Assembly: GCA_939792625.1 (NCBI GenBank)
Contig: CALNFG010000004.1
Location: forward strand, 1 to 32,204
Direction: 5' to 3'
Length of the DNA stretch: 32,204 nucleotides
Source: an uncultured Prevotella sp.
Lineage (GTDB): Bacteria; Bacteroidota; Bacteroidia; Bacteroidales; Bacteroidaceae
Below the pieces are notes generated by a model that was not told where the DNA came from, ran no database searches, and saw only the letters and a list, made by a program, of their open reading frames with translations. Position 1 is the first letter of the stretch. The number at the start of each line of letters is the position of its first letter. The translations under genes and the position numbers were made by a program. This document shows, one piece after another, positions 24,756 to 32,204 of the stretch.

Positions 24756-25622
24756 ATGAAACGTTTATTTATCACCTTATTGATATTGACTGCCGGAATA
24801 ATAGTTCCGGAGTCGATCCTTGCACAACAGCGCTACCAAATCGGAGTATGCGACTGGATGGTACTCAAACGTCAGAAGCTCGGAGAATTTAAACTGGCTC
24901 ACGAGTTAGGTTGCGACGGTATTGAAATGGATATGGGCGGTTTAGGCCGGCGTGTTTCGTTTGACAACAAAATGCGTGACCCTGAGTCGGTACGTGTGTT
25001 CACCAATATGGCCGACAGTTTTGGCATAAAGATAGGTGCAGTGGCCATGTCCGGCTTTTACGGCCAAAGCTTCGCCAAGAAAGAAAGCTGGCGATGGCTG
25101 ATACAGGACTGTCTCAACACAATGGAAAAAATGGGGGCACGCGTGGCATTTCTGCCTCTCGGCGGTTGCGGCAACAACTGGGCTGACTCCATTCCCCTGC
25201 GCCAACAGATTGTATGGCGGCTGCGCGAGGCCGGAGACATGGCCAAGGCACGCGGCATGGTGATAGGAATAGACACTCCGCTTGATGCCGAAGACAACAT
25301 CAAGCTGCTCGACGAGATAGGTTCAGACGGCATAAAGATATTTTACAAGTTCCAGACGGCTGTTGAGTATAAGCGTGACATAGCCAAAGAAATAAAGACA
25401 TTGGGCAAAGACCGTATCTGTGCCATACATGCAAGCAACACCGACGGCGTATGGCTGCGCAATGACAAAGCCATAAACATGAAAAAAATCAAGAAAGCAC
25501 TTGACGAAACCGGATGGTCGGGATGGCTCTTCGTGGAACGCAGCAGAGACGTCAACCATGTACGAGACGTTAAGCTCAACTACGGCGAAAATGTTAAATA
25601 TTTAAAAGAAATACTGCAATGA
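24756..25622 (+). CDS. Exported sugar phosphate isomerase/epimerase-like TIM-barrel protein
   Basis: A 288-residue protein of the xylose isomerase-like TIM-barrel (AP endonuclease 2) superfamily, with a signal peptide (about 1-23, ending ILAQ). The barrel motifs are IGVCDWM at the start, GCDGIEMDMGG (Glu57), VIGIDTPLD (Asp173), RICAIHASNTD (His225) and GWLFVERSRD (Glu261). In classical members two Glu, an Asp and a His bind a metal. Here the second Glu is apparently Asp173, and the usual Asp site seems to be replaced in FYKFQTAVEY, so metal binding may be altered. The export signal also argues against a phosphorylated cytoplasmic substrate. Its stop codon overlaps the start of the DUF3826-type gene (ATGA at 25619-25622), implying translational coupling. 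Such pairs occur in glycan loci; the reaction is unknown. Confidence 0.85.
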   Translation: MKRLFITLLILTAGIIVPESILAQQRYQIGVCDWMVLKRQKLGEFKLAHELGCDGIEMDMGGLGRRVSFDNKMRDPESVRVFTNMADSFGIKIGAVAMSGFYGQSFAKKESWRWLIQDCLNTMEKMGARVAFLPLGGCGNNWADSIPLRQQIVWRLREAGDMAKARGMVIGIDTPLDAEDNIKLLDEIGSDGIKIFYKFQTAVEYKRDIAKEIKTLGKDRICAIHASNTDGVWLRNDKAINMKKIKKALDETGWSGWLFVERSRDVNHVRDVKLNYGENVKYLKEILQ

Positions 25623-26284
25623 GAACTTTTTTAACTATTTTTGTAACGCTAATAACATTAAGCGCTACTAACGCACAGACATTCAAATTAAATTCTGACG
25701 GCCGAGACCAAGATTACGTGAACACTATTCTTGGCAGGGCAAAGAAAGTGACCGATGCCCTAAACATAAGCGGAACAGACAAAGGCACACAAGTTATGAA
25801 CATCGTGGCCAACCGCTATTTCGAGCTGAACGACATCTACGAAGAACGTGACAGCCTGAAAGAAGCGGCATCAAAACTTACCGGCGACGCAAAGAAACAG
25901 GCACAAGCCTTTGCCGAAGCACAAAAGGACAGTAAGTTGTACCGCAGCCACTTCGCTTTCGATGCCAACCTGTCACTATTGCTCGATGCGGCAGGTATAG
26001 AGACCGTAAAAGATGTCATGACATACAATGTGGTAAAAGTGACTTACGACGCACAGTGTGACATGATACCCACACTAAAGGAAGAAGAAAAAGCGCAGAT
26101 ACTGGCATGGCTGAAAGAGGCACGCGAATTTGCCATCGACGCCGAAAGTTCAAAGAAAAAACACGAAGCCTTCGGCAAATACAAAGGCCGCATAAACAAC
26201 TATCTCAGCAAGCGCGGATATGACCTGACCAAAGAACGTGAAGAGTGGGCAAAAAGAGTTAAGGCCAGAGGAGGCACTCTGTGA
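25619..26284 (+). CDS. Exported DUF3826-type protein of unknown function
   Basis: A 221-residue protein with signal peptide (about 1-20, ending SATNAQ). The mature part is almost entirely charged alpha-helix, including a probable coiled coil at about 75-110 (YEERDSLKEAASKLTGDAKK) and a Lys/Glu-rich end (LTKEREEWAKRVKARG). I recognise it as the DUF3826 type found in Bacteroidetes glycan loci, from memory. There are no catalytic motifs or cysteines apart from the Cys in DAQCDM. It overlaps the upstream TIM-barrel gene by 4 nt (ATGA), so the two products are probably needed together, perhaps as a periplasmic complex; that is inference. Confidence 0.85.
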   Translation: MRTFLTIFVTLITLSATNAQTFKLNSDGRDQDYVNTILGRAKKVTDALNISGTDKGTQVMNIVANRYFELNDIYEERDSLKEAASKLTGDAKKQAQAFAEAQKDSKLYRSHFAFDANLSLLLDAAGIETVKDVMTYNVVKVTYDAQCDMIPTLKEEEKAQILAWLKEAREFAIDAESSKKKHEAFGKYKGRINNYLSKRGYDLTKEREEWAKRVKARGGTL

Positions 26285-26584
26285 TTCATGATTCATAATT
26301 CACAATTCATAATTGGGATGCGCAACTTAATATAGCCGGACTACATGACCTCCGGCTGACAATAATGAACGAAGGATTAAGAATATGAATAAAACCAAAG
26401 GCTACGCAACTCAACTATAAATAAAACATAAAAAACGAAATCTACACAACTACATAAATACAAATAAACTATCAAAGATAAAGAAAAGCCGTGCATACCC
26501 GGTTATGAATTGTGAGACATGAAACATTAATAAATGGAGCGGACAAAGCATGCGCCAATGATTATGAACTACGAACCGTAAATT
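26285..26584. other. A/T-rich intergenic region with dispersed inverted repeats
   Basis: No gene is seen in these 300 bp. The left end carries repeated ATTCAT(G/A)ATT-type motifs (26284-26314). TCACAATTCATAA (26300-26312) recurs as its exact reverse complement at 26503-26515, a 13-bp inverted repeat 190 nt apart. Related ATTATGAA motifs follow up to the start codon of the GH127 gene. Similar A/T-rich repeats are common between Bacteroidales genes; a small mobile-element remnant is possible. No clear promoter is visible. Confidence 0.5.
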
Positions 26585-28669
26585 ATGAAGTATAAGACTC
26601 AACTGCTAACCATCATGATATCAGCTGCCGCAGTCATACCGGCCGCGGCCCAGAAAAACGGCATTACAGACACACGTAACAGCAAGTACGCCGTAATAAA
26701 CTCAACTCCAATTGATGCCGTAAAATGGACAGGCGGATTCTGGGGTGAACGCTTCGGCGTATTCAGCGGTACATCCCTGCAGAGCATGTGGGCTACGTGG
26801 AAATCTGACAAAGGCCACAGTTATAACAACTTTCTCATTGCCGCAGGCGAAAAGAAAGGTAAGCGCCACGGCCCTCCTTTCCACGACGGCGACATGTATA
26901 AATGGCTCGAAGCTGTTGCTGCCGTCTACGCTGTCAACAAAGACCCACAGCTGGAAAGCATCATGGACAGCGTGATAACACTCATTGCCAAGGCACAACG
27001 CCCTGACGGTTATCTGCACACACCCGTCGTTATAGCCGAAATAAACAAGAAAGCTGTGCAAGACGAAGAAAAAGAGAACGAGACCATCGGCACCAAAGTT
27101 GGTACCAGCAAAGACGGACGCTTCGGCAATCCGCTCAACTTCGAGGCCTATAATCTCGGCCACCTCATCACGGCCGGCATAATCCATCGCCGCGCCACGG
27201 GTAAAAACACCCTCTTTGACTGTGCAGTAAAGGCTGCCGACTGCCTTTACGACTTCTACATGAATCCGTCGACCGACGCACTTGAGAAAGGCGTCATTTG
27301 TCCGTCACACTACATGGCGATAACCGAAATGTACCGCGAGACGGGCAATCCAAAATACCTCGAACTGTCAAAACAGCTGATTAACATACGCGACAGTGTG
27401 AAAAACGGCACTGACGACAATCAGGATCGCATACCTTTCCGCCAGCAGTACAAGGCCATGGGCCACTCTGTCAGAGCCAATTATCTTTATGCCGGCGTAG
27501 CCGACCTTTACGTAGAAGATGGCGAAGCACAACTGAAAAGCAACCTTGACTCCATCTGGGATGACATAGTATATCGCAAGATGTACATCAACGGAGCATG
27601 CGGCGCACTCTATGACGGCACTTCGCCCGACGGCACCGAGTACAAACCGGACCTCATACAGAAAGTTCATCAGAGCTACGGACGACCATACCAGCTGCCC
27701 CACTCCACCGCACACAACGAGACTTGTGCCAACATAGGCAACATGCTGCTCAACTGGCGCCTGTTCCAGACCACAGCCGATGCAAAATACACTGACCTCG
27801 TGGAGAACTGTCTCTTCAACAGCATACTCTGCGGAATAAGTCTTGACGGAACAAAATACTTTTATACCAACGCTCTGCGTGCCACTGACGAACTGCCATA
27901 CAAGCTGCGCTGGCCCAAAGAGCGCGTGGAATATATAAGCTGCTTCTGCTGTCCGCCCAACACGCTGCGCACTCTCTGCGAGGCTCAAGACTACGCATAC
28001 AGCGTGGGTAAAAACGAAATATACGTCAATCTTTACGGCGAAAATACCCTTGAAACCAAACTCGAAAGCATAGGCGAGATAGCCATAGCACAGCACACGG
28101 ACTATCCCTGGAACGGCAACGTGGCACTGACCGTAACCAAGCTGAAAGGCAAAAAAGACTTTACCCTGAAGCTCCGCATACCCGCATGGTGTGCCAATGC
28201 AGTGATAAAAGTCAACGGTGAGCAGGTAAACACCGACGTTGCGAGCGAAAGCTATGCCTCCATTACACGCCAATGGAAGAAAGGCGACGTAGTGACTCTT
28301 GACATGCCGATGGAAGCCAAACTGATAGAAGCCAACCCTCTGGTAGAAGAATGTCGCGGACAGGTTGCCGTACAGCGCGGCCCAGTTATCTACTGTCTGG
28401 AAAGCAACGACCTTAACGGGGCAGACATCGACAACATCGCCATACCTGCCGACGCCCAGTTCAAGCCCGTAGAGGTAAACATCGCAGGCAGCAGGATAAC
28501 AGCACTCGAAACCGAAGCTGTCGACCGCAGCGAAGCCTCATGGACAAACACCTTGTACAGGGAGATTGGCAAAAACAAGAAGACGGTGAAAATACGTCTC
28601 ATTCCATATTACGCATGGGGCAACAGAGGCAAAAGCGAAATGACCGTATGGATGCCCGTAGAACTTTAA
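26585..28669 (+). CDS. GH127-family glycosidase, exported (beta-L-arabinofuranosidase or aceric acid-type hydrolase)
   Basis: A 694-residue enzyme with signal peptide (about 1-23, ending PAAAQ). The catalytic (alpha/alpha)6 barrel starts at about residue 35 (PIDAVKWTGGFWGERF) and includes HDGDMYKWLEAVAAVYA and AQRPDGYLHTP. The GH127 metal site is visible: HNETCANIGN gives Glu379 and Cys381, and YISCFCCPPN gives Cys455 and Cys456, with Cys455 in the place of the HypBA1 nucleophile Cys417. The residue 16 before Glu379, where HypBA1 has its general acid/base Glu322, is Gln363. C-terminal beta-sandwiches carry LKLRIPAWCANAVIKVNG and AVQRGPVIYCLE. It lies 20 nt before the GH141-like gene. The same pairing (BT1003/BT1002) occurs in the rhamnogalacturonan-II locus of B. 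thetaiotaomicron as I recall, where the GH127 acts on aceric acid. The substrate here is uncertain. Confidence 0.9.
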   Translation: MKYKTQLLTIMISAAAVIPAAAQKNGITDTRNSKYAVINSTPIDAVKWTGGFWGERFGVFSGTSLQSMWATWKSDKGHSYNNFLIAAGEKKGKRHGPPFHDGDMYKWLEAVAAVYAVNKDPQLESIMDSVITLIAKAQRPDGYLHTPVVIAEINKKAVQDEEKENETIGTKVGTSKDGRFGNPLNFEAYNLGHLITAGIIHRRATGKNTLFDCAVKAADCLYDFYMNPSTDALEKGVICPSHYMAITEMYRETGNPKYLELSKQLINIRDSVKNGTDDNQDRIPFRQQYKAMGHSVRANYLYAGVADLYVEDGEAQLKSNLDSIWDDIVYRKMYINGACGALYDGTSPDGTEYKPDLIQKVHQSYGRPYQLPHSTAHNETCANIGNMLLNWRLFQTTADAKYTDLVENCLFNSILCGISLDGTKYFYTNALRATDELPYKLRWPKERVEYISCFCCPPNTLRTLCEAQDYAYSVGKNEIYVNLYGENTLETKLESIGEIAIAQHTDYPWNGNVALTVTKLKGKKDFTLKLRIPAWCANAVIKVNGEQVNTDVASESYASITRQWKKGDVVTLDMPMEAKLIEANPLVEECRGQVAVQRGPVIYCLESNDLNGADIDNIAIPADAQFKPVEVNIAGSRITALETEAVDRSEASWTNTLYREIGKNKKTVKIRLIPYYAWGNRGKSEMTVWMPVEL

Positions 28670-28689
28670 TAAAAGCCAAACATTACATA

Positions 28690-30456
28690 ATGAACGTACA
28701 TAAATATTTCCTGACACTGGCGACAGCCGTCATTGCCGGCATCAATGCCTACGCCACCGACATTGTGGTGAAACCCGGAGCATACTCAATAGAGAAAGCG
28801 CTCCAGCAGGCTCGCGAAGAAAAACGCCTCAATCATGCCACAGACATCTGTCTGCGGCTGCAGGAAGGCACATACAGCCTCAACCAACCAATCGTGGTAA
28901 GACCCGAAGACAACGGCACACGCATCATCGCCGAAGGCAAGGTCATCATAAGCGGCGGCGTTAAGATAAGCGGCTGGAAGAAAGAAGGCAAATACTATGT
29001 GGCTGACGTGCCCGACTTCAACGGACGTCCGCTGGAGTTCAGACAGATGTGGGTCAACGGCAGCAAAGCTGTAAGGGCGAGAGACGTAGACGACTTCGAG
29101 AAGATGTACCGCATACGCAACGTTGACAAGACAAAAGAGACAATCTACGTACCGGCCGAAGCCGTGAAGAAAATCGCAGGCGCAAAATATGCAGAGATGG
29201 TGCTGCACGAAATGTGGTGCGTGGCCAACCTGCGCATAAAAGACATCAAGATGATGGGCGACAGCGCCGCCGTAACCTTTCACCAGCCCGAAAGCCATGT
29301 ACACTTCATGCACCCCTGGCCGTCGCCTATGGTCACGACTGACGGGCACAACTCAGCGTTCTATCTGACCAACGCAAAGGAGCTGCTCGACAGCGAAGGC
29401 GAATGGTATCTCGATGCAAAAGCATCCAAACTGTATTACATTCCCCGCAAAGGAGAAGACATGAAAACGGCGGAAGTCATTGTACCGGCTGTGGAGACAC
29501 TGCTGAAGGTTGAAGGCACTCCCGACCAGCCTGTGAAAGACGTCACTTTTGAGGGCATTACATTCAGTCATGCCACATGGATGCGCCCGTCAATCAGCGG
29601 ACACGCACCTCTGCAGGCAGGCATGTACATGACGGAGGCATATAAACTAAGGCCGAAAATGGACCGCCCCAACGGTGACCACAAGCTTGACAATCAGGGA
29701 TGGGTGGGCCGTCCGGCAGCGGCAGTTGCCATAAACTGTGCCGAAAACGTATCTTTCACAAAATGTACGTTCCGGCACAACGCCTCGACAGGTCTCGACT
29801 ACCACCTTTATATAAAAGGAGGCAGTGTGGACCGTTGTACTTTCACTGACATCGGCGGCAACGGAATACTGGCCGGCGGATTCAGTCCGGAAGGATTCGA
29901 GGCACACAAACCATACGACCCCACCGATGAACGGATAATCTGTACCGGACTGAGCATAACGAACAATCTCATCACCGACGTGACCAACGAAGACTGGGGA
30001 TGCGTCGGCATCGGAGCAGGCTTTGTGAAAGACATAAGGATATGCAACAACGAGATAAGCGAAGTGTCATACACAGGCATATCAATGGGCTGGGGCTGGA
30101 ATCAGCAGGTATGCGCCATGTCTAACAATCTTGTCAGCGGCAACCTCATCCATCACTACGCCAGACACATGTACGACACGGCCGGAATATATACTCTCGG
30201 CTCACAGCCCCACTCGCTCATCGAAGGCAACGTTGTGAGAGACATCTATTCACCAGGATATGTGCATGACCCCGAACACTGGTTCTATCTGTACACAGAT
30301 GAAGGCTCGTCGGGAATCATTGTAAGAAACAACTGGACTCCGGCCGAAAAATATCTCAAAAACGCCAACGGTCCGGGCAACACTTGGGAAAACAACGGAC
30401 CCAACGTGCCCGACAGCATAAAGGCGAAAGCCGGCATCACACCGGTCGGTAAATAA
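28690..30456 (+). CDS. Exported right-handed beta-helix glycosidase-like protein, GH141-like
   Basis: I set the start at 28690 (588 residues), where MNVHKYFLTLATAVIAG gives a signal peptide ending about residue 22. A longer in-frame start at 28540 lies inside the GH127 gene and would add 50 unsuited residues. The body is a right-handed parallel beta-helix: RLQEGTYSLNQPIVV, GVKISGWKKEGKYYVADVPD, FRQMWVNGSKAVRARD, VTFEGITFSHATWMRP, VSFTKCTFRHNASTGLDYH, GGNGILAGGFSPEGF and YDTAGIYTLGSQPHSLIEGN. The early ISGW...MWVNGxxAxRAR pattern resembles GH141 (founder BT1002, an alpha-L-fucosidase on rhamnogalacturonan II; some members act on xylan). The assignment rests on recalled resemblance. It is surely co-transcribed with the GH127 gene 20 nt upstream. 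Confidence 0.75.
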   Translation: MNVHKYFLTLATAVIAGINAYATDIVVKPGAYSIEKALQQAREEKRLNHATDICLRLQEGTYSLNQPIVVRPEDNGTRIIAEGKVIISGGVKISGWKKEGKYYVADVPDFNGRPLEFRQMWVNGSKAVRARDVDDFEKMYRIRNVDKTKETIYVPAEAVKKIAGAKYAEMVLHEMWCVANLRIKDIKMMGDSAAVTFHQPESHVHFMHPWPSPMVTTDGHNSAFYLTNAKELLDSEGEWYLDAKASKLYYIPRKGEDMKTAEVIVPAVETLLKVEGTPDQPVKDVTFEGITFSHATWMRPSISGHAPLQAGMYMTEAYKLRPKMDRPNGDHKLDNQGWVGRPAAAVAINCAENVSFTKCTFRHNASTGLDYHLYIKGGSVDRCTFTDIGGNGILAGGFSPEGFEAHKPYDPTDERIICTGLSITNNLITDVTNEDWGCVGIGAGFVKDIRICNNEISEVSYTGISMGWGWNQQVCAMSNNLVSGNLIHHYARHMYDTAGIYTLGSQPHSLIEGNVVRDIYSPGYVHDPEHWFYLYTDEGSSGIIVRNNWTPAEKYLKNANGPGNTWENNGPNVPDSIKAKAGITPVGK

Positions 30457-30534
30457 CCCCGTGAACAGGCGCAGGCATGACTGCAACTAACAAATAACGG
30501 AGCAAGGCAAAACCGTATCAAAAATCAGGGTTTG

Positions 30535-30644
30535 CAAAACGTGGTCTTTCATACAGCAAAAGGCCACGTTTTACCGCACAAAAGGTAACCTTTTGCGAGA
30601 CAAAAAGCCATGTTTTGCACAGCAAAAAGCAAACTACTGACAGT
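30535..30644. repeat. 22-bp-period tandem array, copy C (four good units plus one degenerate)
   Basis: Units start at 30535, 30557, 30579, 30601 and 30623, exactly 22 bp apart, and all begin CAAAA. TTTT falls at unit positions 13-16 in units 2, 3 and 4, followed by (A/G)C. Unit 3 contains the near-perfect dyad AAAAGGTAACCTTTT. This is the cleanest copy. It lies 134 bp before the start codon of the MFS transporter and about 80 bp after the GH141-like gene, in a 321-bp gap with no other gene. Confidence 0.85.
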
Positions 30645-30777
30645 CAACAACTTACGTCCGGAGCAAAAATCAATGTCCATGTGCTCGGCCAGAGCAATCC
30701 GCACCCGCGCAGACAAATGCCGCCATAACTGCTAACCGAAGGAAAGAAATAACACCGAAAATAACAATACAGACATA

Positions 30778-32151
30778 ATGGAAAAGAAGAAAAACAGCTT
30801 GAAAAGCACAATAGCCGTATCGCTGACCAACTATCTCGATGCCGGCGCGATTGTTGCCGGAGCCAGCGGACTGACTCTATGGCAGAATTATCTCGGACTG
30901 ACAGAGGGTCATCTCGGACTGCTCAACGCCATAAGCGCCAACTGTCTCGGGGCTGCCATCGGCGCGATAATCGGCGGATTTCTTGCCGACAAATACGGGC
31001 GAAAAGCCATTTATACATATAACATGCTCGTCTACATGCTCGGCGTAGCGCTCATCATGTTCTCGGTAAACTTCCCAATGCTGCTGGCCGGATTCCTCAT
31101 CACGGGCATTTCCGTGGGCGTAGGCGTACCTGCATCATGGACCTACATATCCGAAAGTTCCGAGGTTGGCAACCGCGGACGCAACATAGGCATATCACAG
31201 ATGGCCTGGGGCATAGGGCCAACCATAATACTGATACTCGGCACGTTGCTGGCACCGCCCACGGGCAACAGTGCCGACAACGCAGGAGTGCTGTTCACAC
31301 CGGTGGTTGAGTCGCTCGCATCGTTCATAACGGGCGGCACAGTCGAGGGCACGGCTCTCAATGTGTTCAGCAGCCGCATTGTATTTGCATCACTCTTCGT
31401 GGTGGCTTTCATTGCATGGACCCTGCAAAGACGCCTCGACGAGTCGGAAGAATGGAAAGCAGAAAAAGCCAGACAGGACGGCAAACAGCAGAAAGGCACA
31501 TTCGCCTCGTTCGGCTCGCTGTTTACAAACAAGGTCAACATACGCACAATACTTTTCCTCGCAGGCATTTATCTCACGTGGAATCTGGTAAGTTCAGTCA
31601 TGGGCTTCTTCCAGCAGCATATATATGAGACAGCCGGAGGCCTGTCAAACCAGCATGCCAACATGCTGTCGGTGGCCCAATGGGTGATTATCATCATCAC
31701 CACCTTCATCTTCTCGATGATAGTAGACAAGGTTAACCAGCGCTGGCTCTATGCCTTCGGCGTTGGCATGGGTGTGCTGGCATGGGTCATCATTGTGACG
31801 ATAGGCGTTAACAGCATATCCGGACTGCTCTTCTTCACACTCATCTGGGGCATACAGGCCGGTGTCTCGGTACAGTCGTTTTATGCGCTGTGGGCATCAG
31901 AGCTGTTCCCTGCCAAATACAGAGCCGCCGCCCAGGGCATAATGTTCTTCATCGTGCGCGGAGTGTCGGCACTGTGGGGACTGGGCTTCGTGTACATCTA
32001 CGGCGAAAACGGCGAAGGCTTTACACTTGCGGCCTACATAATGATGGGACTGCTGATAGTCTCTCTCGTGATTGGAACAATCTGGACACCCCAGACTCGT
32101 GGCAAAACATTGGAACAAATAACTAAAGAAAGATATGGCGACGACATCTAA
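30778..32151 (+). CDS. MFS sugar transporter (sugar porter-like), inner membrane
   Basis: A 457-residue integral membrane protein with about 12 hydrophobic segments, the size of proton-linked sugar porters. The loop between segments 2 and 3 carries the MFS signature GGFLADKYGRK (66-76). Segment 1 begins around TNYLDAGAIVAGASGLTLW. A charged cytoplasmic loop (about 218-245, QRRLDESEEWKAEKARQDGKQQ) separates the two halves, and a loop near 376-385 has SELFPAKYRAAAQG, typical of the family. The C-terminus RGKTLEQITKE resembles the sugar porter PETKGxxLExI ending. It probably carries a monosaccharide or small acidic sugar released by the neighbouring exported enzymes into the cytoplasm; the specific sugar is unknown. 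The next gene starts 17 nt inside its 3' end. The 22-bp array lies upstream. Confidence 0.93.
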   Translation: MEKKKNSLKSTIAVSLTNYLDAGAIVAGASGLTLWQNYLGLTEGHLGLLNAISANCLGAAIGAIIGGFLADKYGRKAIYTYNMLVYMLGVALIMFSVNFPMLLAGFLITGISVGVGVPASWTYISESSEVGNRGRNIGISQMAWGIGPTIILILGTLLAPPTGNSADNAGVLFTPVVESLASFITGGTVEGTALNVFSSRIVFASLFVVAFIAWTLQRRLDESEEWKAEKARQDGKQQKGTFASFGSLFTNKVNIRTILFLAGIYLTWNLVSSVMGFFQQHIYETAGGLSNQHANMLSVAQWVIIIITTFIFSMIVDKVNQRWLYAFGVGMGVLAWVIIVTIGVNSISGLLFFTLIWGIQAGVSVQSFYALWASELFPAKYRAAAQGIMFFIVRGVSALWGLGFVYIYGENGEGFTLAAYIMMGLLIVSLVIGTIWTPQTRGKTLEQITKERYGDDI

Positions 32152-32204
32152 AGCAACATGGATTTGGTATCCGGGCGACTATGAGATATGGCTCGGCAAC
32201 AAAA
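32135..32204 (+). CDS. Start of a probable alpha-L-rhamnosidase-type glycoside hydrolase, truncated by window edge
   Basis: An ATG at 32135 overlaps the MFS gene by 17 nt and stays open to the right edge, giving 23 residues that include KATWIWYPGDYEIWLGNK. I recognise this as the N-terminal strand of Bacteroidetes proteins annotated as alpha-L-rhamnosidases (GH78-like), whose first domain begins with a WIWYPGDFEIWL-type motif. No signal peptide is visible in this part. The 17-nt overlap suggests translational coupling with the transporter. Only a fragment is present, so the family is tentative. A later ATG at 32158 would cut into the conserved motif and is unlikely. Confidence 0.55.
   Translation, partial: MATTSKATWIWYPGDYEIWLGNK

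Noticed and set aside
27368-28273. 301-codon open frame antisense to the GH127 gene
   Set aside because: It is opposite the conserved zinc-site region and has no domain of its own.
28540-28689. Upstream in-frame start for the GH141-like protein at 28540
   Set aside because: It lies within the GH127 coding region and would put 50 charged residues ahead of a clear signal peptide; the ATG at 28690 is preferred.
1-32204. tRNA, rRNA, transposase, integrase, prophage or toxin-antitoxin genes
   Set aside because: I looked for cloverleaf-like stems, transposase or integrase motifs and paired small ORFs, and saw none that could be supported by eye.

Overview
The window looks like a chromosomal segment from a Bacteroidales bacterium, most likely Prevotella or a close relative. 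The evidence is a SusC/SusD pair, surface-type lipoproteins with acidic residues after the lipobox cysteine, Bacteroidetes-type promoters (TAnnTTTG at -7), the absence of Shine-Dalgarno sequences, and a secreted protein ending in a YNLAGQRV...GKKFIRK tail that I associate with Prevotella. The family assignment is inference; no rRNA or tRNA gene is visible.

Layout. (1) Positions 1-3677, minus strand: a histidine-degradation unit, with a fused glutamate formimidoyltransferase/formiminotetrahydrofolate cyclodeaminase followed by urocanate hydratase, which runs off the left edge. (2) 4356-12815, plus strand: a secreted protein of unknown function with its own terminator, then a lipoprotein-susC-susD operon closed by a strong terminator. 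(3) 13002-15970: two housekeeping genes, asnA (plus) and dnaX (minus), convergent on an 18-bp perfect inverted repeat. (4) 16352-19918: a GH53 endo-beta-1,4-galactanase and a GH2 beta-galactosidase, a pair suited to pectic galactan. (5) 20517-23591: a 1024-residue secreted beta-helix plus putative TIM-barrel protein. (6) 23724-24433: an ECF sigma factor followed by a 52-codon Lys-rich ORF where a FecR-type anti-sigma might be expected. (7) 24756-26284: an exported sugar-isomerase-like TIM barrel whose stop overlaps the start of a DUF3826-type gene. (8) 26585-32204: a GH127-type enzyme, a GH141-like beta-helix protein, an MFS sugar transporter and the first codons of a probable alpha-L-rhamnosidase.

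Working model (inference): most of the window after 4 kb serves pectin breakdown. SusC/SusD and the upstream lipoprotein would bind and import oligosaccharides. GH53 and GH2 would strip galactan side chains of rhamnogalacturonan I. The GH127, GH141, MFS and rhamnosidase group resembles the rhamnogalacturonan-II sub-cluster I recall from Bacteroides thetaiotaomicron (BT1001-BT1003).

The least explained signal is a family of degenerate tandem arrays with a strict 22-bp period. It occurs in three separate intergenic regions (4118-4227, 20149-20236, 30535-30644), each 130-280 bp ahead of a plus-strand gene for an exported protein or transporter. The other items I would look at first are the sigma factor/microprotein pair, the nested dyad in the GH53 leader, and the glutamine at the expected general acid/base position of the GH127 protein.
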